Shown here one piece after another: positions 37,205-45,267 of a DNA stretch of 64,000 nucleotides. The stretch is from positions 124,001 through 188,000 of the forward strand of contig LNDU01000047.1 of the NCBI GenBank assembly GCA_001464735.1. The letters run 5' to 3'. A program made the translations under genes and the position numbers. This DNA comes from Nitrospira sp. Ga0074138 (GTDB lineage: Bacteria > Nitrospirota > Nitrospiria > Nitrospirales > Nitrospiraceae). The notes beneath the pieces are model-generated. The model was not told where the DNA came from, did not search any database, and worked only from the letters and a program-made list of their open reading frames with translations. Numbering within the stretch: the first letter of the stretch is position 1; each line of letters begins with the position of its first letter.

Positions 37205-38074
37205 ATGAAGAACGGGTTTTTCCGAGGACATGGGCTTGGTAACGATTATCTCGTGATGGATCCCAAAGACCTGACGTTCAAGCTGACGCCAAAGACCATC
37301 AAAGCGATTTGCGATCGGAACTGGGGGCTCGGCAGCGACGGGATTCTGTCGTTGGTTCCGTCAAAGAAGGCCGATTTCGGGCTGCGCATTTTCAACCCGG
37401 ACGGTAGTGAGGCGGAAAAATCAGGGAACGGCCTCAGGATCTTCGCGCGCTATCTCCACGCGACCGGTAAAACAAAGAAGAAGCGCTTCACAGTCGAGAC
37501 AAAGGGCGGGCTGGTCAGCATTGACCTGCAGGTAGACCGGCATGGCGATGCTGCCGCTGCGACGGTCGAGATGGGGATCGCCACGTTCAAGCCGGATGCG
37601 CTCCCCTGTTCACTTGACGTGCCCGAGTTGATTCAGCAACCGATCGAAGCTGCAGGCCGCTCGTTGATTTTTACCGGCGTGAGCGTCGGCAATCCCCATT
37701 GTGTCGTCTTCAAGCCAACCGGAGAATCGTGGTCACGGGAGGAACTTTTGGCGCTTGGGCCAGCCCTGGAACACCACAAGCTGTTTCCTAAACGGACGAA
37801 CGTGCAGCTCGTCGTTCCAACCGGACGTAACGAAGTCTTCATTCTGATTTGGGAACGTGGCGCCGGAGAGACGCAGGCCTCCGGCTCGTCATCCTGTGCG
37901 GCGGCCAGCGCAGCGGTTCGCTTAGGACTTGTGAGGAGCCCCGTCACCGTCAAGATGCCAGGGGGAGTGCTGAACATTGATGTGGCTCCGGACTTCAGCC
38001 TCACCATGAAAGGGCCGGTGGCCGAAGTCGCGCGAGGAACATTAAGCCCGTCGTTTATCCGGGGATTGAAATAG
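37205..38074 (+). CDS. DapF-like epimerase lacking both catalytic cysteines
   Basis: 289 residues, AGGAGG upstream. The whole DapF fold is present: GHGLGNDYLVMD, FNPDGSEAEKSGNGLRIFARY, VGNPHCVVF, TNVQLV and GAGETQASGSSSCAAASAAV. Diaminopimelate epimerase needs two Cys, one in each half (CGNG and ACGTG motifs). Here both are Ser: Ser73 (codon TCA at 37421) and Ser226 (codon TCC at 37880). Activity by the normal two-base thiol mechanism is therefore unlikely; it may be a repurposed isomerase or a Ser-based variant. Flanked by the VOC gene and uvrC. Confidence 0.8.
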   Translation: MKNGFFRGHGLGNDYLVMDPKDLTFKLTPKTIKAICDRNWGLGSDGILSLVPSKKADFGLRIFNPDGSEAEKSGNGLRIFARYLHATGKTKKKRFTVETKGGLVSIDLQVDRHGDAAAATVEMGIATFKPDALPCSLDVPELIQQPIEAAGRSLIFTGVSVGNPHCVVFKPTGESWSREELLALGPALEHHKLFPKRTNVQLVVPTGRNEVFILIWERGAGETQASGSSSCAAASAAVRLGLVRSPVTVKMPGGVLNIDVAPDFSLTMKGPVAEVARGTLSPSFIRGLK

Positions 38075-38157
38075 CGAACCATCGACCGTTATAGCCAACC
38101 GACGGAAAGCTCCGGTGTACTCCTGGTATTCTTATGATGATACATGACGATTGACGC

Positions 38158-39966
38158 ATGACGATCGACGTGCTCCAGTCCAAACTTGCCCATCTGCCCG
38201 GTAGCCCCGGCGTCTACCTGTTCAAGAACGAGCAAGGAGAAATCATATACATCGGAAAAGCCGCGGTGCTCGCCGATCGCGTCCGATCCTATTTCCAGAA
38301 AGGGACTGACCATAGCCTCAAGACCAGTCTTCTCGTCAGCCACGTCACCGACCTAGAGACGATGGTGACCCGATCCGAGCTCGAAGCCCTGATTCTTGAG
38401 AGCAATCTGGTCAAGCGCCACAAACCCCGCTTCAACATCGTGTTGCGGGACGACAAGCAGTACCCCTATGTGCGGCTGCCCATCAAAGACGATTTTCCCC
38501 GCCTCTCGATCGTGCGCCGCGTGCAAAAAGATGGAGCCCTCTACTATGGCCCCTATACCCCGGCGAACGCGCTCCGGGAGACGTTGAAAGTCATCAAACA
38601 CGTCTTCCCTCTCGCCACGTGCACGATTGACATAGACGGGACCGCTGACCGTGCCTGCATCGAGTTTGAGATCAAGCGGTGCATGGCACCCTGTACTGGC
38701 CATCAGTCGAAGGAGGAGTACCATCAGATCGTCAAACAGGTCCGCCACTTTCTCGAAGGCCGGGATCATGAGTTACTGGGCGATCTCCGTACTCGCATGG
38801 AAACGGCGGCCGAACGGGAAGAATTCGAAGAAGCGGCCCGGCTGCGGGACCGCCTCTTCAAGATCCAACGCATGCTGGAAAAGCAGCGGATCACGCAGAC
38901 CTCGGCAACGGATCAGGACGTAATCGGCTTGGCCAGACAGGGTTCGGCAGTGGACCTGCAAATTCTGTTCGTGCGCGGCGGCTTGCTGATCGGGCGGAAA
39001 GATTTCTTCTGGCCTCAGTCGGCTGATGCCCCGGACGAGGAACTGGTCCGCTCCGCGATCGAACAATTCTATAACAAGGATGGGCAGCCGCCCAGAGAAG
39101 TCCTCGTCCCGACCGATCTCGAAGACACCGTACTGATTCAACAATGGCTCTCCGACAAGCGAGGGGAATCCGTTCATGTACGTTCGCCTGAGCGAGGCGC
39201 CAAGCATCAGTTGGTTCTTTTAGCCGAGGAGAATGCGGCTGCGGCTGTCGCCGATCATTTGCGCGATGAGGAACGTGATCGGCAAGCGGGCGAGGAACTG
39301 AAACGGCTGCTGAGACTGGAACAGGCTCCGCGTCGGATCGAAGGATTCGACATCTCGAATACGATGGGCAACGACTCTGTCGCCTCAATGGTTGTGTGGG
39401 AAGACGGACAGATGAAGAAGACGGACTATCGACGGTTCAAGATCCAAACGGTCGAAGGGGCCAATGACTTCGCCAGTATGAAAGAGGTGGTTACGCGTCG
39501 CTATGGGCGAGAGGAGAGCCTGGCTCAGCCGGATCTGATTCTCATCGACGGCGGGTTAGGCCAACTGGCTGCCGCGCTGGAGGGGCTCAAAGAGACTGGC
39601 CAACCAGGTTTGCAGATCCTTGGGCTGGCCAAAGCACGCGGCGACAAGGAGGAACGTGTCTTCTTAGCGGGGAGAAAAAACCCGATTGCCCTCAGGGCCA
39701 CCTCTCCGGCCACCCATCTGTTACAGCATATTCGTGACGAAGCGCATCGCTTCGCGATTACCTTCCACAGGAAGCTGCGTGGCAAATCACTGGTCAGTTC
39801 AAAACTGGATCAGGTCATTGGGATCGGGGAGATTCGGCGCAATCAACTCCTAGAGAAATTTGGCAGCCTCGACAAAGTGGTGTCAGCCAGCGACGAAGCC
39901 CTACAGGAGGCCGGACTCAATGCGGAAACTGTTTTGAATCTCCGTCGGGCACTTGAACAGCAATAG
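38158..39966 (+). CDS. uvrC: Excinuclease ABC subunit C
   Basis: 602 residues, normal length. GIY-YIG nuclease domain at the N-terminus (GSPGVYLFKN..IIYIGKAAVLADRV), a UvrB-interacting UVR motif (EEFEEAARLRDRLFKIQRML), an RNase H-like nuclease domain (IEGFDISNTMGNDSVASMVV, LILIDGGLGQLAAA) and C-terminal helix-hairpin-helix motifs (IGEIRRNQLLEKFGSLDKV). It makes both incisions in nucleotide excision repair. UvrA is encoded 16 kb away. Confidence 0.97.
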   Translation: MTIDVLQSKLAHLPGSPGVYLFKNEQGEIIYIGKAAVLADRVRSYFQKGTDHSLKTSLLVSHVTDLETMVTRSELEALILESNLVKRHKPRFNIVLRDDKQYPYVRLPIKDDFPRLSIVRRVQKDGALYYGPYTPANALRETLKVIKHVFPLATCTIDIDGTADRACIEFEIKRCMAPCTGHQSKEEYHQIVKQVRHFLEGRDHELLGDLRTRMETAAEREEFEEAARLRDRLFKIQRMLEKQRITQTSATDQDVIGLARQGSAVDLQILFVRGGLLIGRKDFFWPQSADAPDEELVRSAIEQFYNKDGQPPREVLVPTDLEDTVLIQQWLSDKRGESVHVRSPERGAKHQLVLLAEENAAAAVADHLRDEERDRQAGEELKRLLRLEQAPRRIEGFDISNTMGNDSVASMVVWEDGQMKKTDYRRFKIQTVEGANDFASMKEVVTRRYGREESLAQPDLILIDGGLGQLAAALEGLKETGQPGLQILGLAKARGDKEERVFLAGRKNPIALRATSPATHLLQHIRDEAHRFAITFHRKLRGKSLVSSKLDQVIGIGEIRRNQLLEKFGSLDKVVSASDEALQEAGLNAETVLNLRRALEQQ

Positions 39967-39987
39967 TCATCGGCCTCCATTCGTCGC

Positions 39988-41382
39988 CTAAAATAGATAC
40001 CGGAAACTGAACGTTCCCAGATGTACGAACGCATGGTAGGTCCCGTCCACTGTCGGATTTTGGTTACCAACCACCGTGCGTGATTCGTAGAACCACTCCT
40101 GATAGGCAAGATCGAGCCCGATTCCTTTCGGCCACAAGGCTGACTCCCCACTGCAAGGGATCATGCCGAGAAAACGTCCAGAGCCCTTACAAAGAAAGCC
40201 CACGCCAAGAGATAGGGTATGAGCCGGCAAAGAAATGATGCCAGGATTAAAGGTCCGATCAGGGACAGGATCTTCCGTGTACGTATAACCGGAACGGGCG
40301 GCGACCTCCCAATGCGGCAACCAGCCTGGACTCAGCCACTTATATTCGGTTCCGACTGCGATCACTGGCACATTCTTCCACTGTTGCGGTTGGGGGATTG
40401 TGGCTCCATTGGGCAGTCGTACATCGAGATTCCTGTTTAAGCTCCACCCCACATACTCGACATCGACTTCGACTTTCCATTCTCGCTCTGGGGATCGAAT
40501 CGGCCAGACGGCGAGAGCCCCCATCACCATTTGTGGCAACACCAAATCCGTGGAGGCGTCGGCCACCTTCCCTCCGTTGACTAACAACGACCCATTTAAC
40601 GGCAACACCGCTTGGCTGCGATAGACCAACCCGATTGAGACGACCGGTTTACCAGCTTTGTTCTTGAATGGAGTATAGAGCAGACTGGCAGTCACTCCCG
40701 CTCCAGTCCCTGTCCCGTTCAGTTCAATAGACGCTCCGGGTGGAATCCCTGCGCTTCCAGCACTGATCTGTTTCTGCTCGACATGCCCCTCGCCCAGAAA
40801 GCTGGCGAAGGTATAAATATCGGCGCTCACACCGACGGAGAGCGCATCGCTTATCTTATAGGCAATCGTGGGTTTGATAGCGATTAACGGCAACTCCGCT
40901 GACGTGACCGCAGTATTGAACGGGGCGTCAATCGGGTAGCGAGTTCTTAAGCCAAACGGCGATGTCAGCCCCAATCCAATGGTCACAGCTGAAAAACGAG
41001 GTGCACCGAGTGCTCCAAGGTTGGCGCTGAGGTAGGTGTGCCCGGGTGGAGGGAAGCTGACGCTTCCCCCGAAATCGCCTCGAGTATCAACTCCGGAAAT
41101 GCTCTTCGCCTTTATGGAACCACCAAGTAACGCGATCCCGAATACTCCCTGGATACCAGAGACTTGAGTAAGGCCAGCAGGATTATATTGAATAGCTGAG
41201 GCATCATCCGCCTGGGCTGCGAATGCATTCCCTTGAGCTGCGGCGACCGCCCCCTGTGGTTGAAACCTCAGTGCCTGAGCGGTTGCGCGTACAGGGATCA
41301 GAAACACCACCGCCGCTACGATCATCACCCCAACTGCAACCCTATGATGAGGCAGGCAACCTGATGAAGTAACCTGAAGCAT
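39988..41382 (-). CDS. FadL/OmpP1-family outer-membrane transporter
   Basis: 464 residues with a signal peptide ending near ATAQA. The mature N-terminus ALRFQPQGAVAAAQGNAFAA then DDASAIQYNPAGL is the FadL hatch signature. Barrel strands follow and the last residue is Phe (FSFRYLF). FadL-type porins let hydrophobic compounds (fatty acids, aromatics) diffuse across the outer membrane. Convergent with uvrC, 21 bp apart. Its location beside the AHL quorum-sensing genes is suggestive, since some FadL proteins take up long-chain AHLs, but this is inference. Confidence 0.88.
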   Translation of the reverse strand: MLQVTSSGCLPHHRVAVGVMIVAAVVFLIPVRATAQALRFQPQGAVAAAQGNAFAAQADDASAIQYNPAGLTQVSGIQGVFGIALLGGSIKAKSISGVDTRGDFGGSVSFPPPGHTYLSANLGALGAPRFSAVTIGLGLTSPFGLRTRYPIDAPFNTAVTSAELPLIAIKPTIAYKISDALSVGVSADIYTFASFLGEGHVEQKQISAGSAGIPPGASIELNGTGTGAGVTASLLYTPFKNKAGKPVVSIGLVYRSQAVLPLNGSLLVNGGKVADASTDLVLPQMVMGALAVWPIRSPEREWKVEVDVEYVGWSLNRNLDVRLPNGATIPQPQQWKNVPVIAVGTEYKWLSPGWLPHWEVAARSGYTYTEDPVPDRTFNPGIISLPAHTLSLGVGFLCKGSGRFLGMIPCSGESALWPKGIGLDLAYQEWFYESRTVVGNQNPTVDGTYHAFVHLGTFSFRYLF

Positions 41383-41508
41383 AGCTATGCTGTCTACTTG
41401 CGTCTTTCCCCCTCCGATCTTGCTAGACGAATACCCTATTTGATCGTCATAGGTATAGATCCGTATGGACCTAGTTGGTAGGCCCTATCAAAACTTGTTT
41501 CGTTTTTC

Positions 41509-41514
41509 TATAAT
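41509..41514 (+). promoter_or_regulatory. Candidate -10 box for the luxR-type gene
   Basis: A perfect TATAAT lies 42 bp before the start codon at 41556; the -35 region is weak (TATCAA-like), which would fit activator dependence. TTTGGAGG gives the ribosome-binding site. Confidence 0.4.
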
Positions 41515-41555
41515 GTTCTCTCAATTTCGACTCTCCACACATTTGGAGGCTCTCT

Positions 41556-42368
41556 ATGACACATGTGACACAGACTGAGAAAAACAAGCGCCCTTTCCCC
41601 CGTGAACTCTTCGAATCGCTTTCAAAAACCGAATGCACGGCGTTTGTCGAAGCACTCCATTTCACGGTTGAAGCGGACTCTACCGCTGCTGTCAAAGAGG
41701 CGCTGCTCCAGTTTCAAAATTTGTTTCCTTTTACGCGAGTGATTGGTGGCCTCGCCCGCCTCACAGCGAAGGGCAGTTTCGACGGGTTTACCAACGTCAT
41801 CAATGTAAGCTACCCCGAGGAATGGATTCGCCTCTACTGGCAAAACGGATATTTTGAGGTTGATCCGGTCTTTCAGACCGCTCTGGAAAAACCAGGCACC
41901 CAACATTGGGGGACTACCTATCAACAAGCAAGCTCTCCGAAGCAGCAGGAATTCATGGCCACAGCAAAGAAATTTGGACTTGGAGATGGGATTACAACCG
42001 GATCCGCAGATCCAGCTTGCGGAGTCGCGACCTTCTGTTCCTTTGCTTCCGCTGATAGCGTAGATGCCACGCGATATGTGCCACTCATTGAGTATTTCGG
42101 ATACTATGTTCATCTGGCGCTCTTACGCACGGCCCCTGCAAAGGCCCAATCAATGGATCGCTGTGTAAAGCGGTTAACGCTGAGGGAGTTGACGATTCTG
42201 AACTGGGTCAAGAACGGCAAGACGAATTGGGAAATTGCCCAAATTATGGGTGTGACCGAGCGCACAATCAGATTCCATGTTGAAAGTATTTTCTCCAAGC
42301 TGGATGTCACATCACGGTCTCAGGCTGTCGCCACTGCCATTGAACATGGCTTGCCGAATGTGGTCTAG
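41556..42368 (+). CDS. LuxR-type AHL-responsive regulator
   Basis: 270 residues. The N-terminal autoinducer-binding domain has WIRLYWQNGYFEVDPV, matching the conserved W, Y, D and P of AHL pockets, and QHWGTTY, the later Trp. The C-terminal LuxR helix-turn-helix is LTLRELTILNWVKNGKTNWE then VTERTIRFHVESIFSKLDVTS. It would bind an acyl-homoserine lactone and activate target promoters. It faces the LuxI-type synthase gene tail to tail, 49 bp apart. Confidence 0.9.
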   Translation: MTHVTQTEKNKRPFPRELFESLSKTECTAFVEALHFTVEADSTAAVKEALLQFQNLFPFTRVIGGLARLTAKGSFDGFTNVINVSYPEEWIRLYWQNGYFEVDPVFQTALEKPGTQHWGTTYQQASSPKQQEFMATAKKFGLGDGITTGSADPACGVATFCSFASADSVDATRYVPLIEYFGYYVHLALLRTAPAKAQSMDRCVKRLTLRELTILNWVKNGKTNWEIAQIMGVTERTIRFHVESIFSKLDVTSRSQAVATAIEHGLPNVV

Positions 42369-42387
42369 GCGCTCCGCATGACCTTCA

Positions 42388-42413
42388 TGACGCGGCGCCG
42401 TGCCACTGCGTCA
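42388..42413. terminator. Hairpin in the convergent luxR/luxI gap
   Basis: TGACGC (42388-42393) pairs with GCGTCA (42408-42413) around a loop that itself holds GGCGCC. It lies between the two convergent stops. There is no T-run, so its role as a bidirectional terminator is tentative. Confidence 0.35.
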
Positions 42414-42417
42414 CATA

Positions 42418-43134
42418 TCACACCAACGCTGGTACGGCCTGGCTGAAGGTCGAAGTTCGCCCTGTCACCGCGGTGCCTGCTGGGGTCGTCAGCGTAGAGA
42501 TCCACTCAAGAAACTCCGGCCGCCTTTGCCCATTCTCTTCGTCAAAGCGAACCATGTCGTAGATCGCCGCGACCGCGCCGACTTCGGCAGGCGGCAGCTT
42601 CAGGACGGGACCGACCGGCTCACAAGGAAAACCGAGCATGCGAAGGGCTCGCAAAAACCGATGTTCGACTTCGAGGTAATAGTACCGAATCTCGTTTTCC
42701 ACTGCCCATTGGTAAATCCCTTTCAACACTCCCAGCATGATTCGGCTTGAAAGCTTCGCATCTCGAATGTCCGGATTGACGCAAAGCCTCGTGATTTCCG
42801 CCGTATCCGGCGCTTTCCGTATGGCATACCCCTGGTGAAGCAGCGCTCCGAATTCATGCTCCAACATGAATTTCCCGGAGGGAGGAAGAAGACGCGCCAT
42901 GCCGAGTAGCGCCCCATCGTAGCCGAAAAGCCCCACCGTCACGCCCCAGAGATCATACATGTCCATCTCTTTACCATCCTCTGTCGGTGGCACCCATTGT
43001 AACTTCTCTGCAAAAACGCGATGCCTCAGCCGATAGGCCTGTTGCAAGTCAGACTCGTCTTTGAGCGTCTTGACGAGAAAGTCTCCCTCATAGAACGCAA
43101 TCTCTTTATGCTCTCCAGCTGGTACGACTCGCAT
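42418..43134 (-). CDS. LuxI-type acyl-homoserine-lactone synthase
   Basis: 238 residues, GAGGAGG just before the ATG. Invariant LuxI residues are in place: RHRVFAEKLQW (R, F, W), EMDMYD (two Asp), ARLLPP (R), HEFG and EITRLCV (E, R). The enzyme makes an AHL from S-adenosylmethionine and acyl-ACP. The roughly 45-residue C-terminal extension is somewhat longer than LuxI itself. A lux-box-like palindrome (43218-43239) lies 84 bp upstream, fitting autoinduction by the convergent LuxR. Confidence 0.9.
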   Translation of the reverse strand: MRVVPAGEHKEIAFYEGDFLVKTLKDESDLQQAYRLRHRVFAEKLQWVPPTEDGKEMDMYDLWGVTVGLFGYDGALLGMARLLPPSGKFMLEHEFGALLHQGYAIRKAPDTAEITRLCVNPDIRDAKLSSRIMLGVLKGIYQWAVENEIRYYYLEVEHRFLRALRMLGFPCEPVGPVLKLPPAEVGAVAAIYDMVRFDEENGQRRPEFLEWISTLTTPAGTAVTGRTSTFSQAVPALV

Positions 43135-43217
43135 GATGACCTCCTCTTGGGCGGGTAACTGATAGGGCTGATTGTCTGCTTGAGGAAGCGGAGGGTTTCA
43201 TTTCGAGCGACAAACGT

Positions 43218-43239
43218 CACCTGGCGTGTCCGCCAGGTG
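43218..43239. promoter_or_regulatory. Lux-box-like perfect palindrome
   Basis: CACCTGGCG and CGCCAGGTG (nine-base arms, 4-nt centre TGTC) form a perfect 22-bp inverted repeat. The inner 20 bases have the ACCTG-N10-CAGGT form of LuxR-family operators. It lies between the divergent luxI-type gene and the histidine kinase gene, so it could serve both. Confidence 0.65.
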
Positions 43240-43328
43240 TCATCCTTGTCCATTTGGTTTACAAATGCCGACTATGGGGTTTTGAGCAGGTCAACATGTG
43301 GCGAAAGCAGTGGAAGGAGGGATGTGGC

Positions 43329-44129
43329 GTGACACAAGGCAAGACCAGTTTTCGATTATTGGACGGTGGGCTTCCATCAACATCCACATTGTCAACGGCT
43401 CGGTCGGTACGACCATCAACGACCTTTCCAGGCCTCTACGAGCTGAAGCCTTGCGAAGGCGAGTTAACGACCGCGTTCAAAGCGACGGAAAGCCGGTTGA
43501 GCAAACTCCTGGAAGACCGGAGCCGTATCGGCCGAGATCTGCATGACTCCGTCCTGCAATCGCTGTATGCCATCGGGCTGAACATAGAAGCGGATCGGCG
43601 GGGCCGGAACGACCAGACGGTGGAACGAAAAGAAACTGACGACCGGATGATCCTCCAGATCAATCAACTGATCCATGAGGTTCGTGGCATGATCCGGGAG
43701 TTAGAGTCGGGGAGCGTTCAAGAGTTTGACTTGTCATCGGAGCTCTCCACGTTATGCACGACCTACGAGCAAGCGGGGCGGCTATGCATTAAGCTGGCTA
43801 TCCAACGCAGCGCCATCGATGTGCTGACGCACGAGGAAGAGCGTGAAATCCTCAATATCGTGCGTGAGGCACTCAGCAATTGCGCACGGCACGCTGCCGC
43901 AACCCGTGCGGTCATCTCGATCCGCATGCGAGACGCGAGAATTCGGGTGAGCATCCATGACAATGGCATCGGATTTTCAGCGGCTGGGCAGCCGCGAGGA
44001 TATGGGCTTGCCAACATGGAGGCTCGAGCGAAGCGACTCGGCGGGGCCTTGCGGATTCGGTCTAAGACAGGAGCAGGGACGCACGTCATCGCAGAATTTT
44101 CTTTGGAACCTGAGTTGACATCCATATGA
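43329..44129 (+). CDS. Soluble NarX-type histidine kinase
   Basis: About 266 residues from GTG 43329, chosen for AGGAGG eight bases upstream; in-frame ATG 43296 is an alternative. HisKA_3 dimerisation region with the phospho-acceptor His in IGRDLHDSVLQSLYAIGLNI, then HATPase (ILNIVREALSNCARHA, IHDNGIGF, GYGLANMEARAKRLGG). No transmembrane helix and no recognisable sensor domain, so the signal is probably from a partner. It overlaps its regulator gene by 4 bp (ATGA). The luxI-side palindrome is 90 bp upstream. Confidence 0.85.
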   Translation: MTQGKTSFRLLDGGLPSTSTLSTARSVRPSTTFPGLYELKPCEGELTTAFKATESRLSKLLEDRSRIGRDLHDSVLQSLYAIGLNIEADRRGRNDQTVERKETDDRMILQINQLIHEVRGMIRELESGSVQEFDLSSELSTLCTTYEQAGRLCIKLAIQRSAIDVLTHEEEREILNIVREALSNCARHAAATRAVISIRMRDARIRVSIHDNGIGFSAAGQPRGYGLANMEARAKRLGGALRIRSKTGAGTHVIAEFSLEPELTSI

Positions 44130-44806
44130 AACCATCATTGACCAGCATCGTTCTTATTGATGACCATGAGATGGTCCGTCGAGGCTTACGTGCGCTGCTT
44201 CACCTCGAACCGGATATGACAATCGTCGGAGAGGCCGGGACTGTGGCGGACGGCGTAGCGGCCGTGGAGCGTCTCGCCCCACAGATGGTGTTACTCGACG
44301 TGAAACTTCCGGACGCCTCGCTGACCGAAGCCTGTCGTCGACTGCTGGCCGTTGCACCGAAGCTTCGGATCCTCGTCCTGACCAGTTATGCCGAGGATTC
44401 CTCGGTGATGGCTGCCGTCCAAAACGGAGCCCACGGCTACGTGCTCAAGGATATCCGAATGGACGAGCTGATTCGGGCCATTCGTACCGTCGCCGGCGGC
44501 CAAGGGTATCTCGATCCACGAGTGACCCAACAAGCCCTGCGTTGGATTCGGACCAGTTCACACCTTGGAGCGACATCCCATGGGACCTCTCGACTCTCTC
44601 CGCAAGAACGCTTGATCCTGCCGCTTCTGGCTGAAGGAAAAACGAACAAGGAGATCGCCGTCCACCTTCGCTTGAGCGACAAAACGGTGAAAAACTACCT
44701 GGCAAATATCTTTGACAAGCTTCAAGTCAAGCGTCGGACAGAAGCCGTTGCCTGGTTCATGAAGGAAACCCAGGTACCCGGTGGTGCGAGAAGTCAAAGT
44801 TTCTAG
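44126..44806 (+). CDS. NarL/FixJ-type response regulator
   Basis: 226 residues. Receiver domain with DDHEMVRRG (acidic pair), LLDVKLPD (phospho-Asp), TSYAED and LKDIRMDEL (Lys), then a LuxR-type helix-turn-helix (LSPQERLILPLLAEGKTNKE, LSDKTVKNYLANIFDKL). Start overlaps the kinase stop, so they form a two-component pair. It is a clear paralogue of the regulator at 47675-48358, suggesting local duplication of the pair. Confidence 0.92.
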   Translation: MKPSLTSIVLIDDHEMVRRGLRALLHLEPDMTIVGEAGTVADGVAAVERLAPQMVLLDVKLPDASLTEACRRLLAVAPKLRILVLTSYAEDSSVMAAVQNGAHGYVLKDIRMDELIRAIRTVAGGQGYLDPRVTQQALRWIRTSSHLGATSHGTSRLSPQERLILPLLAEGKTNKEIAVHLRLSDKTVKNYLANIFDKLQVKRRTEAVAWFMKETQVPGGARSQSF

Positions 44807-44807
44807 G

Positions 44808-45103
44808 AGGCTGCGAACAACATTGGTCGATGCCATCAGACGGCCAGCAATTTCCGTTTGGTGCTGAGACCAGAATTCCTTCAGAATACTCAAGAAGGCT
44901 GTCGTTCTCACCCGCCCAACCCCGGCGTGCCAAGACGCGCCACTCCGCGGGCAAGGCCGCAGCGAGCGAAGAAGCAAGGCGTAGACCCGGTACACCCCAC
45001 TACCCATCGCCTGTGTGAACAGGCGTTTGCCTAGACGGTGCGCTGAGCCTCTGAGCGATGCGAGAACGCCGCTGGTGGACTTATTCAGCAACCTGCTGCC
45101 CAC
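44808..45103. repeat. Dispersed intergenic repeat, long copy
   Basis: The 430-bp gap between the two kinase/regulator pairs is filled mostly by this repeat. Its right part (45060-45095) matches 319-354 at 31 of 36 positions. Its left part, read on the minus strand, has GGGGTTGGGCGGGTGAGAAC, shared with the elements at 18229-18377 and 20749-20871. A long minus-strand open frame here is a by-product of base composition. Confidence 0.5.
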
Positions 45104-45267
45104 AGATATTCGCCATTCATCTCTCCTGCCCCCGACACCCCTCTGGCATTGGAAACCTCACAGGCTCTATACTGTCCGATGAGTTGACATTTTACGATTG
45201 ACCTACCTGCAATGCGTCACAGGCTAACCCTGTCGTGTTATCTGACAGGGCACCAGAGCCCTTCTCT

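Noticed and set aside
44558..45103. 181-codon minus-strand frame
   Set aside because: Covers the regulator gene in antisense and the dispersed repeat; low-complexity product.
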